From Ideonella_A sakaiensis_A (GTDB taxonomy: Bacteria; Pseudomonadota; Gammaproteobacteria; Burkholderiales; Burkholderiaceae_C): a stretch of 64,000 nt of DNA. Position numbers and translations under genes: made by a program. The notes beneath the pieces were generated by a model that saw nothing but the letters and a program-made list of their open reading frames with translations, ran no database searches and was not told where the DNA came from. The stretch spans positions 434,001 through 498,000 of the forward strand of contig NZ_CP182947.1 in NCBI RefSeq assembly GCF_048320135.1. The letters run 5' to 3'. Position 1 is the first letter of the stretch. Each line of letters opens with the position of its first letter. This document shows, one piece after another, positions 17,663 through 25,508 of the stretch.

Positions 17663-18175
17663 TTATTTCTTCGTGCTGCTCGGCTGCTGGGTCTGCGTGA
17701 CGGTTTCGTCGCGCTTGTCCGTCGGGCCTGCCTTCTTCAGCGGGCCGCTCGAAGCCGGCTTCTGCGTCTGCGTCACGGTTTCGTCGGCACGATCCTTCGG
17801 AATGTTCTTTTCGACCGCGCCGGCGCTGGACATCGGCTTTTGCGTCTGCGTCACCGTCTCGTCGCGGGAAATGGTCGACGGACCGGCCGGAACGCTGCCG
17901 CGAGCCGGGCTCGGTTGCTGCGTCTGCGTGACCGTCTCGTCGCGCTTGTCTTTCGGAATGTCCTTCATGACGGCGCCGGCGCTGGCTTTCGGCTTCTGCG
18001 TCTGCGTCACGGTTTCATCGCGGCGATCGGTTGCCATCGTTTTCGGCACCGCACTGGCGGAAGCACTCGGCTGCTGGATCTGGGTCTTCTCCTCTTTCTG
18101 CGCATGGGCGACGCCGAAGGTCGCAACGGCCGCGAGGGCGACTGCCGTCTTGAGGAAAGTATGGGTGTTGCTCAT
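17663..18175 (-). CDS. exported DETVTQTQ-repeat protein, five copies
   Basis: The 170-residue protein of unknown function has a clean Sec signal (hydrophobic core then VAHAQ, cleavage near residue 25). The mature part is a hydrophilic Lys/Gln/Thr/Ser-rich chain with five copies of DETVTQTQ[KQ]P at residues 53, 79, 105, 131 and 156, a period of 26 residues. A decayed copy (EKTQIQQP) begins near residue 29. The repeats are linked by Ala/Ser/Pro-rich spacers, and no cysteine or known enzyme motif occurs. A shorter paralogue lies at 19077-19535 with the same signal peptide ending and the same first-repeat position, and an L,D-transpeptidase-like gene lies between them. A periplasmic or wall-associated structural role is an inference. 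Confidence 0.8.
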   Translation of the reverse strand: MSNTHTFLKTAVALAAVATFGVAHAQKEEKTQIQQPSASASAVPKTMATDRRDETVTQTQKPKASAGAVMKDIPKDKRDETVTQTQQPSPARGSVPAGPSTISRDETVTQTQKPMSSAGAVEKNIPKDRADETVTQTQKPASSGPLKKAGPTDKRDETVTQTQQPSSTKK

Positions 18176-18264
18176 GTCGTAGCTCCTTGTTCTGTGCAGG
18201 GGCCGATCAATGACCGGACTGTTCGATCTTCAGTGCAACTGCAGCCGTGCCGCATAGGCATCGA

Positions 18265-18282
18265 CCGACGATCGCCGTAGGA
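18265..18282 (-). promoter_or_regulatory. 18-base element upstream of the five-repeat gene
   Basis: The plus-strand text ccgacgatcgccgtagga matches 16 of 18 bases of the element upstream of the paralogous gene (19645-19662). It lies 90 bases before the ATG at 18175. The core contains the palindrome CGATCG. Sharing by two paralogues suggests a common regulator or sigma factor, which was not identified. Confidence 0.5.
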
Positions 18283-18335
18283 GAGTGCCGCCTTGGCGCC
18301 GACTGCAAGGAGGTGCTGGACTGCGCTGCCGGCAT

Positions 18336-19061
18336 TCACTCCGCCGTCGCAGCCTGCCTCGGTGCGCCGATCGCGAACACCTGGTGCAGCGGCTTGCGCT
18401 CGGGCAGGATGTAGACGACGGCGCGGTAGTCGACAAACATCGGCTGGATCAGCGATTCATAAAACGCGACCGGCACGTTGATGCAGCCATACGAAATCCG
18501 GTTGTCTTCGGCAGTCGGGGTGGCCAGACGTTCGAGCCGGCGCTCGGCCGGTACATCGTTGATCACGCGGTGCATCGAGACGCCGGCCTCGTAATCGACC
18601 CAGACGACATCGACCCCCTTCGCATTGCGGCCGCGCTCGGCGACGAAACGCCCGGCTGGCGTCGTGCGTTCATGCTCGCGGACCTGCGCAATCGGCTTGT
18701 TGCCTATGCCGGGCACGGTGTCATCGCCCGGCGTCAGGCCGAGCAGTACCGGCGAACTGGCCTGCAGGTTGCCGCCGCGGTCGAAGACGTGCACGGTTGC
18801 CGCCGGCTTGTCGACGATCAGAAAGCCGAGGCCGTGGTTGTCGCCGGAGCGCACGGCCCAATCCGCCAGTGTCCGCGCCTCGGCGCGCAGCTCGCTGGCC
18901 TGCCCGATCATCGGGCGAGGATCGTTTGCCGAGGCGGTGCCGCTGGCCTGGCTGGCCGTCGCGGCCAGCAGGATCGACGCAAATGCGCCGACGGCCCGGC
19001 TGCGCCACGATCGGGTCGCTGGCGGCCGGGCCGACGACGCCGGAACAGGTCCGGTTGTCAT
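18336..19061 (-). CDS. L,D-transpeptidase-like (YkuD domain) protein
   Basis: The 241-residue protein starts (ATG at 19061) with an Arg-containing region and a hydrophobic segment near residues 22-40 consistent with export. The YkuD catalytic signature is present late as ISYGCINVP, with the nucleophilic cysteine, preceded by the histidine of VSMHRVIND. Known members cross-link peptidoglycan through 3-3 bonds or attach lipoproteins to the wall. The canonical motif is SHGCIRL; here Tyr replaces His before Gly-Cys, so activity may differ. It lies between two repeat-protein genes on the same strand, with only 15 bases to the upstream one, suggesting a shared transcript. Confidence 0.8.
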   Translation of the reverse strand: MTTGPVPASSARPPATRSWRSRAVGAFASILLAATASQASGTASANDPRPMIGQASELRAEARTLADWAVRSGDNHGLGFLIVDKPAATVHVFDRGGNLQASSPVLLGLTPGDDTVPGIGNKPIAQVREHERTTPAGRFVAERGRNAKGVDVVWVDYEAGVSMHRVINDVPAERRLERLATPTAEDNRISYGCINVPVAFYESLIQPMFVDYRAVVYILPERKPLHQVFAIGAPRQAATAE

Positions 19062-19076
19062 CAAGGCAACTGTCGA

Positions 19077-19535
19077 TCAGTTGCGGTCGGCACGGGCCAT
19101 CCGCTCGTTGCCCATGCGCATGTCGCTTCCGTCATTGCGCATCGGCATGTCGGCACGATTGGCCATGTGCGGTTGCAGCGTGCCACGCTCGTTGGCGATC
19201 ATCGGCTGGTTCGACTGGCCCGACTGGTCACCACCCGAACGGTGTGCGTTATGGCCGGTTCCGGGCGATGCGGTTTGCGTCTGGCGGACTGTCTCGTCAC
19301 GGCGGTCGACCGGAATCGACGGGGTGGTGAGCTGACCACCGGTCGAGCTGGCCTGTTGGGTCTGGCGAACGGTCTCGTCGCGACGATCCATCGTGCCACC
19401 ATTGTTGATCTGGCCCATCGTCGAGCTCGGCTGGACGATTTGCGTGCGCTCTTCATGCTGGGCGTGAGCGACGCCAAAGGTGGCGGCGACGGCGAGTGCG
19501 GTGCTGGTCTGGATGAGGGTCTTGGCGAGGCTCAT
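19077..19535 (-). CDS. exported DETVRQTQ-repeat protein, two copies (paralogue)
   Basis: The 152-residue protein has a signal peptide ending ATFGVAHAQ, identical in its last nine residues to that of the protein at 17663-18175. The mature chain has two DETVRQTQ repeats, at residues 53 and 80, and a leading EERTQIVQPSS segment like its paralogue. After the repeats the tail differs: rich in Asn, Met, Arg and Asp (MANRADMPMRNDGSDMRM). It probably arose from the same ancestor by duplication. The ATG at 19535 is chosen because the signal peptide starts there; the frame extends upstream without a credible signal. Function unknown. Confidence 0.8.
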   Translation of the reverse strand: MSLAKTLIQTSTALAVAATFGVAHAQHEERTQIVQPSSTMGQINNGGTMDRRDETVRQTQQASSTGGQLTTPSIPVDRRDETVRQTQTASPGTGHNAHRSGGDQSGQSNQPMIANERGTLQPHMANRADMPMRNDGSDMRMGNERMARADRN

Positions 19536-19644
19536 TGCGGTACTCCTGGTAGCTGTGGGACAAAGGTATTCGGTGTCACGGTCCGATCGAGGACCGGATG
19601 CCTCCATGGTGAACGCGACACCGGCGATGCAGCGTCAGTCCCAT

Positions 19645-19662
19645 CCGGCGATCGGCGTAGGA
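19645..19662 (-). promoter_or_regulatory. 18-base element upstream of the two-repeat gene
   Basis: The plus-strand text ccggcgatcggcgtagga is 16/18 identical to the element at 18265-18282. It lies 110 bases upstream of the ATG at 19535, a similar distance to that of the paralogue. No standard -10 was confirmed beside it. Confidence 0.5.
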
Positions 19663-19804
19663 CAGCGTCCGAACGGTTTGAGGGAGTCGCCAGACGCGCC
19701 AACACGGGCTGGCGAGCACTCCAGGCCCTGAATAGGGCCCACGTCCTGACTTCGATGGCTACACTCGAGGCCTCTATCTGCCTTGCGTTTGCGCGCCTGC
19801 CGCC

Positions 19805-20320
19805 ATGAGCCGTCCAGTTGCCACCGCCTTGCTTGCCGTCATCGTCTCGATGTTGGCCCTGCCCGCCGCCGCAACCCAATGGAAGTGGCGCGAAGGCGAC
19901 CGCATCATCTACAGCGACCGTCCGCCGCCGGCCAGGATCCCGGAGCGGGCGATCCTCGAACGGCCGCCGGGCCTGCAGCGGGGCGCCGTGCCACCCTCAC
20001 CGACCGGGCCCTCGCTGGTGGCGCCGCCGCCGCAGCCGGTGGCATCCGCACCGGCGACCGATACGACCGAACCGGCACTGGAGGCCAAGCTGCGCCGCGA
20101 GGCCGAGGAAAAGGCCGCGAAGGAAAAGGCCGAAGAAGCCAGGCTCGCCGCGCTGCGCGCCGACAACTGCCTGCGTGCGCGCAGTCAGCTGAAGATGCTC
20201 GACGATGGCGTGCGCGTGGCCCGCACCAATGACAAGGGCGAGCGCGAGATCCTCGACGACAAGCAACGCGGCGAAGAACAGGCGCGGATCCGCGCCATCA
20301 TCGCCAGCGACTGCAAATAA
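19805..20320 (+). CDS. DUF4124-containing exported protein
   Basis: The 171-residue protein has a signal peptide (hydrophobic core then LPAAATQ) followed at once by the DUF4124 hallmark QWKWREGDRIIYSDRPPP. A proline-rich linker follows, then an Ala/Glu/Lys-rich coiled-coil segment around residues 90-118, and an end carrying two cysteines (NCLRARSQ and SDCK) that could form a disulfide. DUF4124 proteins are widespread in beta- and gammaproteobacteria and have no known function. In Burkholderiales this gene commonly sits beside rnfH and guaB; here it converges on rnfH with a 4-base gap. Confidence 0.88.
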   Translation: MSRPVATALLAVIVSMLALPAAATQWKWREGDRIIYSDRPPPARIPERAILERPPGLQRGAVPPSPTGPSLVAPPPQPVASAPATDTTEPALEAKLRREAEEKAAKEKAEEARLAALRADNCLRARSQLKMLDDGVRVARTNDKGEREILDDKQRGEEQARIRAIIASDCK

Positions 20321-20324
20321 GGCC

Positions 20325-20675
20325 TCAGCGCGGAGGGCCCGGGCGCCCTGCCCGGGCGCGCGCCTGCCGGCGTTGGCGCAGCCGGCGTGCCTCCTTCGGA
20401 TCAACGAGCAGCTGCCGGTAGATCTCGATACGGTCACCGTCACGCAAGGCCTGCGACCTGTCGACCTGCCGCCCCCAGATGCCGACTCCAGCTGCACCGG
20501 CACCGGCAAACCGCTCGGCGATCCGGCTCTCGCGCAACGCATCGTCGACACGGGCGCCGGCCGGCAATTCGAGCCGTGTGGTGTCGATCGTCGTGCGGTC
20601 GGCGCAATAAACCACCTCGACCCGGATTGGCGCTTCGCGATGCTGGCCGCTGGCCGGCAGCGGCGTCTCAACCAT
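20325..20675 (-). CDS. rnfH: RnfH-family ubiquitin-like fold protein
   Basis: The 116-residue protein from the ATG at 20675 matches RnfH: IRVEVVYCAD near the start, LELPAGARVDDALRESRIAERF, VGIWGRQVDRSQALRDGDRIEIYRQLLVDPKEARRLR. RnfH has a beta-grasp fold and is often encoded next to ratA, as here, but its role is not established. The C-terminus is an unusually basic Arg/Ala/Gly tail. Its start overlaps the ratA stop by 8 bases, so the pair is coupled. No rnf gene cluster is adjacent, so the name reflects family membership only. Confidence 0.92.
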   Translation of the reverse strand: MVETPLPASGQHREAPIRVEVVYCADRTTIDTTRLELPAGARVDDALRESRIAERFAGAGAAGVGIWGRQVDRSQALRDGDRIEIYRQLLVDPKEARRLRQRRQARARAGRPGPPR

Positions 20676-21126
20676 GAACCTGCTCGGCGCGCGAGACAAA
20701 GGCCTCGACGAAGGTGTTGGCGATGCGGTCGAATACCGGACCGACCAGCGCCTCCAGCGGCCGGCTGGCGAACGCATAACTCAAATCGAATTCCACCTTG
20801 CAGGCCTGCGCGTCGGCGCTGGCGTCTGCGCCAGGCTTGGCCAGCGGCAGGAACTGCCAGCTGCCCTCGAGGTGAGAAAACGGTCCGTCGACCAGCGCAA
20901 TGCGCACCGCCGAATTCTGCTCATGGTGGTTGCGCGTCGTGAACGCGTGCCTGACACCGGCATAGGCCAGGTGCAGCCGCGCGGTGACGCCGTCGTCGTG
21001 GCGCTGCACGACCTCGGCCCGTTCACACCAGGGAAGGAACTCGGGATAGTCGTCGACGCTGGTGACCAACTGGTACATCTGCGCCGGCGAATACCAAAGC
21101 AGGACTGACTTCTTGACGTGCTTCAT
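20668..21126 (-). CDS. ratA: RatA/COQ10-family START-domain protein
   Basis: The 152-residue protein belongs to the SRPBCC/START-like family that includes E. coli RatA and mitochondrial Coq10. Visible hallmarks are VLLWYSPAQMYQLVTSVDDYPEFLPWCERAEV, the GPFSHLEGSWQFLPL segment, and a C-terminal helix FDRIANTFVEAFVSRAEQV. RatA has been described as blocking 70S ribosome association, while Coq10 relatives bind quinone; which applies here is unknown. It is divergent from smpB across a 47-base gap and coupled to rnfH, the common arrangement in this group. Confidence 0.92.
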   Translation of the reverse strand: MKHVKKSVLLWYSPAQMYQLVTSVDDYPEFLPWCERAEVVQRHDDGVTARLHLAYAGVRHAFTTRNHHEQNSAVRIALVDGPFSHLEGSWQFLPLAKPGADASADAQACKVEFDLSYAFASRPLEALVGPVFDRIANTFVEAFVSRAEQVHG

Positions 21127-21173
21127 ACAATGCGTCGATTGTATTGAGCGGGTTCGCCCCCACCTCCGAAACC

Positions 21174-21632
21174 ATGTCGATAGCAGAAAACCGGCGCGCC
21201 CGGTTCGATTACCAGATCGAGGAACGCCACGAGGCGGGCATGGTCCTGCAAGGCTGGGAGATCAAGGCGATCCGCGCCGGCCAGGTCCAGCTGACCGACG
21301 GTTATGTCGTGATCCGCGACGGCGAGTTGTTCCTGATCGGCTGCCGCATCAATGCGCTGCGCAGCGCGTCGACCCACGTCCACCCGGAGGCCGACCGCAC
21401 GAAGAAGCTGCTGATGCACAAGGCCGAAATCAAGCGGCTGGTCGGCAAGGTCGAGCAGAAAGGCTTCACGCTGGTGCCGCTGAACCTGCACTACAAGGGC
21501 GCGCATGTGAAGGCCGAGATCGCGCTGGCCAAGGGCAAGGCCGAACACGACAAGCGCAACACCGAGAAGAAGAAGGACTGGGAACGCGAGAAGGGAAGAT
21601 TGATGAGACATAAAGTCTCATCAAAGGCGTAA
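21174..21632 (+). CDS. smpB: SsrA-binding protein SmpB
   Basis: SmpB binds tmRNA and is needed for trans-translation on stalled ribosomes. The 152-residue protein has the conserved RRARFDYQIEERHEAGMVL, GWEIKAIRAGQVQLTDGYV, KKLLMHKAEIKRL and KGFTLVPLNLHYKGAHVK segments, and ends in the basic tail KRNTEKKKDWEREKGRLMR. The ATG at 21174 is chosen because homologues start at this point; an in-frame start 30 bases upstream is less likely. The last codons contain a perfect 8-base stem with a 5-base loop (21602-21622), which overlaps the coding end. The tmRNA gene itself was not seen in this window. Confidence 0.97.
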   Translation: MSIAENRRARFDYQIEERHEAGMVLQGWEIKAIRAGQVQLTDGYVVIRDGELFLIGCRINALRSASTHVHPEADRTKKLLMHKAEIKRLVGKVEQKGFTLVPLNLHYKGAHVKAEIALAKGKAEHDKRNTEKKKDWEREKGRLMRHKVSSKA

Positions 21633-21674
21633 GCCTGCGGCGCGCAGCGACGATATTCCCTTCCGCCGCAGGCG

Positions 21675-22835
21675 CTACGCCGCCCGTGTCTGCGCCTTTG
21701 CCGCTCCGCGCCAGCCGCGATCGATCCGCTGCATCAGCGGCCGTTCGATCCAGCGGAAAAAATACTCGCCGGCAATGACGCTGCAGGCCCAGGCCAGCAG
21801 CACGCCGATCACCTGCAGCCAGGGGTCGGTCGCGACGAAGCGTGTGAATGCGGCATTGACGAGCAGCAGCACCGGGAAGTGGACCAGGAACAGCGCATAA
21901 CTCGACAACGCGAGCCGGCTCGTCAACCGCTCGAATCGCGTCCGGCCAGCACTGGCTGCGCGCTGCGCATCGCGGCCGCCCGATGCTGTCGCGAGCCGGG
22001 CCTGCCAGAACCACAATCCGCCAGCGAGCAGCAGCGCCAGCCCGAGCCGGTCGCGCCATTCGACCAGCAGTGCGACGGCAACGAGCGCGACAGCCGACCA
22101 CCAGGCAAAACCTGCGCCGGTCCCGACGCTGCGCCACGCCAGCAGTACGCCGAGCCCGTAAGCCGCAAAAAAGTACGGCGCAGCCACATCCCAGGCAGGG
22201 TCGCGGTTGAAGTGAAAAGCCGAGGCGACGACGAACAAGGCCATCAACCACGGCAGCAAGCGGCCCGGATCGAGCGATGACGCGCCGAACCGACCGCGCA
22301 ATCCGGCACCGAGCGCAGCCGGCAACGCCAGCAACAGCAGCAGACCGGCATGCAGCTGAAATGCAATCGCGACATACCAGACGCCGGCCGATAACGCATC
22401 CTCGCCGACCAGGTCCTGCGCCAGCAGCAGGTGCGCAAGCAGCTGCGTCAGCTGCGGCGCGTCCGGCACCGAATCGTGGACCATCCAGCCGCGTGCGATC
22501 TGCGCCGCCGCGATCGCCAGCAACAGCGCAAACACCAATGGCAGCATCAGCCGCAGGTAGCGCTCGAGCAGCCGCAGCAGCAGCTGGCCGGATGCCCAGG
22601 CGCTTGCCGCCGGCAGCAAGCGTTGGCCGGCCAGAAAACCGCCGACCACCAGAAAAACCTGCACCGCAAGCCGTGCATGCTGGCTGAACCAGTCGAACAG
22701 CGCCGGCATCAACTCGGCCGCATGGTCGGACATCGGCCCGTAAAAGGCCAGGTGGTGCAACACGATCAATTGAGACGCGATGACCTTCAGCGCGTCGATC
22801 ACCGGCAGCCGGCCGGTGCCCGCAGCGGCTGTCAT
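21675..22835 (-). CDS. acyltransferase family 3 membrane protein
   Basis: The 386-residue integral membrane protein has about ten hydrophobic segments. It begins PVIDALKVIASQLIVLHHLAFYG, the acyltransferase-3 start with the conserved His pair region, and has the late FYRWIERPLMQ-type motif (YFFRWIERPLM) before a basic tail. Family members O-acylate lipopolysaccharide, peptidoglycan or other glycans using cytoplasmic acyl donors. The target cannot be inferred. Its start overlaps the metC stop by 4 bases (ATGA at 22832-22835), so it is translationally coupled to an amino acid enzyme, an odd pairing. Confidence 0.85.
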   Translation of the reverse strand: MTAAAGTGRLPVIDALKVIASQLIVLHHLAFYGPMSDHAAELMPALFDWFSQHARLAVQVFLVVGGFLAGQRLLPAASAWASGQLLLRLLERYLRLMLPLVFALLLAIAAAQIARGWMVHDSVPDAPQLTQLLAHLLLAQDLVGEDALSAGVWYVAIAFQLHAGLLLLLALPAALGAGLRGRFGASSLDPGRLLPWLMALFVVASAFHFNRDPAWDVAAPYFFAAYGLGVLLAWRSVGTGAGFAWWSAVALVAVALLVEWRDRLGLALLLAGGLWFWQARLATASGGRDAQRAASAGRTRFERLTSRLALSSYALFLVHFPVLLLVNAAFTRFVATDPWLQVIGVLLAWACSVIAGEYFFRWIERPLMQRIDRGWRGAAKAQTRAA

Positions 22836-24040
22836 TCGAGTCGGCTCAATGCCTGCTGCAGATCGGCGACCAGATCATCGGTCGCTTCGAGGCCGACTGA
22901 GAAGCGAACCAGACCGGCGGCCGGCGCAGCGGCAGCGCGCACCGTGCGCTCGCCGTAGGGCATGACCAAGCTGACCGGGCCAGCCCATGAATAACCGATC
23001 TTGAACAAGTCCAATGCGTCGACGAAGGCATCGATCTGTGCCACCGAATAACGCGCGTCGAAGATCACTGAAAACAGGCCGGCCGCGCTGCCGTCATCGC
23101 CGCACAACGAGCGCCAGTGTTCGTGGCCGGGCGAACCCGGCAGCGCCGGGTGCAGCACCTGCGCAATCTGAGGCTGCTGCGCCAGCCAGCGCGCCAGCAC
23201 GCGCGCACTGCGGTCATGTTCCGCATAACGCAGCGCCAGGCTCGGCAGCGAGCGCAGCAAGAATTCGACATCGTTGGCGCCGACACCCCAGCCCATGTGC
23301 CGGCGGCAGGTTTTCAGCCGCAGGTGCAGCGCGTCGTCACGGGTCGTCACCGATCCCATCAGGATGTCACCGCCGCCCGACGGGTATTTGGTCAACGCAT
23401 GGACGCTGATATCGACACCACGCGGCTGACCGGCGTCATCGCGGTCGATCGCAAACGGATTGAACGCAATGCCCGCGCCCCAGGTGTTGTCGAGCACGCT
23501 GATCGCCTGGTGCCGGCGACAGACCTCGAGCAGCGCCGGCAAGTCCGGAAACTCCATCGTCACCGAACCAGCAGCCTCGAGCCAGACGACGCGGTTTGTC
23601 GAATCGCTTGCGGACTCGAGGGCAGCCTCGAGCGAAGCCGCATCCTGCGAGTCGTAAAACGCATGGTAGATGCCCCATCGCGCCAGCTCGTGTTTCGCAA
23701 GCTCCTTGCCTGGCCCGTAGGCGTTGTGCGGCAGCAGCACCGTGTCGCCGCTGGCCAGCAGCGCCATGTCGACCAGATTGATCGCGGCCAATCCGCTCGG
23801 CACCAGCAGGCAGTTCAAGCCGCCCTCGAGTGCGGCAATCCGCTCCTGCAGTGCATAGGTCGTCGGCGTGCCGTGCAGGCCATAGGTATAGGCCGAGCGG
23901 CCGCGCCAGTCGGTGGTGTGCAACGCGTTCGTATCGGCGAAGATCACCGTCGATGCCTTGTGCACCGCGGTCGGCACCGCGGCAAAACCATCCGGGGCCC
24001 GATACGGATGGTGGATCAGGCCGGTTGTCTTCGAGTCCAT
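22832..24040 (-). CDS. metC: cystathionine beta-lyase (PLP-dependent, Cys/Met metabolism)
   Basis: The 402-residue protein is a Cys/Met-metabolism PLP enzyme. The PLP lysine lies in VHALTKYPSGGGD, preceded by the SVLDNTWGAGI aspartate region, and the phosphate-binding GLNCLLVPSGLAAINL is present near residue 75. The Tyr-x-Arg-like opening YGLHGTPTTYALQERIAALEGG and the Trp-rich GYSWAGPVSLVMPY segment fit cystathionine beta-lyase better than gamma-synthase. It splits cystathionine to homocysteine, pyruvate and ammonia. It lies 13 bases downstream of rimO, and is coupled to the acyltransferase gene. Confidence 0.85.
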   Translation of the reverse strand: MDSKTTGLIHHPYRAPDGFAAVPTAVHKASTVIFADTNALHTTDWRGRSAYTYGLHGTPTTYALQERIAALEGGLNCLLVPSGLAAINLVDMALLASGDTVLLPHNAYGPGKELAKHELARWGIYHAFYDSQDAASLEAALESASDSTNRVVWLEAAGSVTMEFPDLPALLEVCRRHQAISVLDNTWGAGIAFNPFAIDRDDAGQPRGVDISVHALTKYPSGGGDILMGSVTTRDDALHLRLKTCRRHMGWGVGANDVEFLLRSLPSLALRYAEHDRSARVLARWLAQQPQIAQVLHPALPGSPGHEHWRSLCGDDGSAAGLFSVIFDARYSVAQIDAFVDALDLFKIGYSWAGPVSLVMPYGERTVRAAAAPAAGLVRFSVGLEATDDLVADLQQALSRLE

Positions 24041-24053
24041 CAGTGTGCTGTGT

Positions 24054-25454
24054 TCAAACCACGTGGGCGATCAGGTCGTGGCCCTGCGTCGCGACGATGC
24101 GCGCGCGGGCAAATTCGCCGACCTTCAGGATCTTCGATGCCTTTTCCGGTGGCTGCAGCCGCACGACGCCATCGATCTCCGGCGCATCGGCATAACTGCG
24201 GCCGGTTGCGCCCTTGCGGCCGAGCGCCGGCGCATGGTCGATCAGCACCTGCATCGTCGCGCCGATGCGTTCGCGCAGCTTGTCGGCCGAGACCTGCTCG
24301 GCAACCGCCATGAATTCGGCGCGCCGCTGCTCGCGCAGCTCGGCCGGCACCGCATCGGGCAGATCGTTCGCGCTCGCGCCATCGACCGGGGAATAGGCAA
24401 AGCAGCCTGCCCTGTCGATGCGCGCCTCGCGGACGAAATCGAGCAGGTGGCCGAATTCCTCGTCGGTTTCACCGGGAAAACCGGCGATGAAGGTGCTGCG
24501 GATAACGATCTCGGGGCAGATCTCGCGCCAGCGCTGCAGCCGCTCGAGGTTCTTCTCGCCACTGGCCGGGCGCTTCATCCTGCGCAGCACCGCCGGATGC
24601 GAATGCTGCAGCGGCACGTCCAGATACGGCAGCACCAACCCTTCGGCCATCAGCGGCAGGATCTCGTCGACGTGCGGGTACGGATAGACATAGTGCAGGC
24701 GAACCCAGGCACCGTAGCGGGCGGCGATTTCGCCGAGCTTGGCGCACAGGTCGAGCATCCGCGTCTTCACCGGCTTGCCGTCCCAGAAACCGGTGCGGTA
24801 TCTGATGTCGACACCGTAGGCGCTGGTGTCCTGGCTGATCACCAGCAGTTCCTTGACGCCCGATTCGAACAGACGGTGGGCCTCGCCGAGCACGTCGCCG
24901 ATCGGCCGCGAGACCAGGTCGCCACGCATGCTCGGGATGATGCAGAAGGTGCAGCGGTGGTTGCAGCCTTCGCTGATCTTCAGGTAGGCATAGTGGCGCG
25001 GCGTCAGCTTGATGCCCTGCGCCGGCACCAGATCGACAAACGGGTCGTGCGGCTTCGGCACATGCAGGTGCACCGCATCCATCACCTCATTGGTCGCGTG
25101 CGGGCCGGTGACGGCGAGCACGCTCGGGTGCATCTTGCGCACCAGATTGTCGCCACCGTCGCCGCCCTTCGCACCGAGGCATCCGGTGACGATGACCTTG
25201 CCGTTTTCGGCCAGCGCCTCGCCGATCGTGTCGAGGCTCTCCTTGACCGCCTCGTCGATGAAGCCGCAGGTATTGACGATCACCATGTCGGCGCCGGCAA
25301 AGGTCTGCGAGGTCTCGTAGCCTTCGGCGCGCAGTTGGGTCAGGATCAGTTCGGAATCGGTCAGCGCCTTCGGACAACCGAGCGAGACGAAGCCGATCTT
25401 CGGCGCCGATGCGGCCTTCGGGGCGGCAACGGCGCCTTGCATTTGTTCATTCAT
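24054..25454 (-). CDS. rimO: ribosomal protein S12 methylthiotransferase RimO
   Basis: RimO adds a methylthio group to the conserved aspartate of ribosomal protein S12 by radical SAM chemistry. The 466-residue protein has the N-terminal MTTase domain (IGFVSLGCPKALTDSE, NTCGFIDEAVKESLDT, TGCLGAK) with three cysteines for one cluster, and the radical SAM site CNHRCTFC for the second. The C-terminal TRAM region is present. The ATG at 25454 matches the family start; the frame continues upstream through a hairpin-rich gap that looks non-coding. It leads a minus-strand run rimO-metC-acyltransferase. Confidence 0.96.
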   Translation of the reverse strand: MNEQMQGAVAAPKAASAPKIGFVSLGCPKALTDSELILTQLRAEGYETSQTFAGADMVIVNTCGFIDEAVKESLDTIGEALAENGKVIVTGCLGAKGGDGGDNLVRKMHPSVLAVTGPHATNEVMDAVHLHVPKPHDPFVDLVPAQGIKLTPRHYAYLKISEGCNHRCTFCIIPSMRGDLVSRPIGDVLGEAHRLFESGVKELLVISQDTSAYGVDIRYRTGFWDGKPVKTRMLDLCAKLGEIAARYGAWVRLHYVYPYPHVDEILPLMAEGLVLPYLDVPLQHSHPAVLRRMKRPASGEKNLERLQRWREICPEIVIRSTFIAGFPGETDEEFGHLLDFVREARIDRAGCFAYSPVDGASANDLPDAVPAELREQRRAEFMAVAEQVSADKLRERIGATMQVLIDHAPALGRKGATGRSYADAPEIDGVVRLQPPEKASKILKVGEFARARIVATQGHDLIAHVV

Positions 25455-25508
25455 CGCCGGATTTTCCCCGATCCGCGGAAACGGGGCTACGGCCGGGGCT
25501 TGTATGAA

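Noticed and set aside
17680..18040. Evenly spaced repeats of gcgtctgcgtcac/gtttcgtc at about 78 bases, resembling a CRISPR or tandem array
   Set aside because: The spacing is a multiple of three, the repeats are in frame with a signal-peptide-bearing protein and encode DETVTQTQ; there is no leader and no cas gene.
20668..21126. RatA as half of a toxin-antitoxin system
   Set aside because: Its partner RnfH has no proven antitoxin activity and the gene pair is a conserved chromosomal block with COQ10-type homology; a defence or addiction role cannot be supported.
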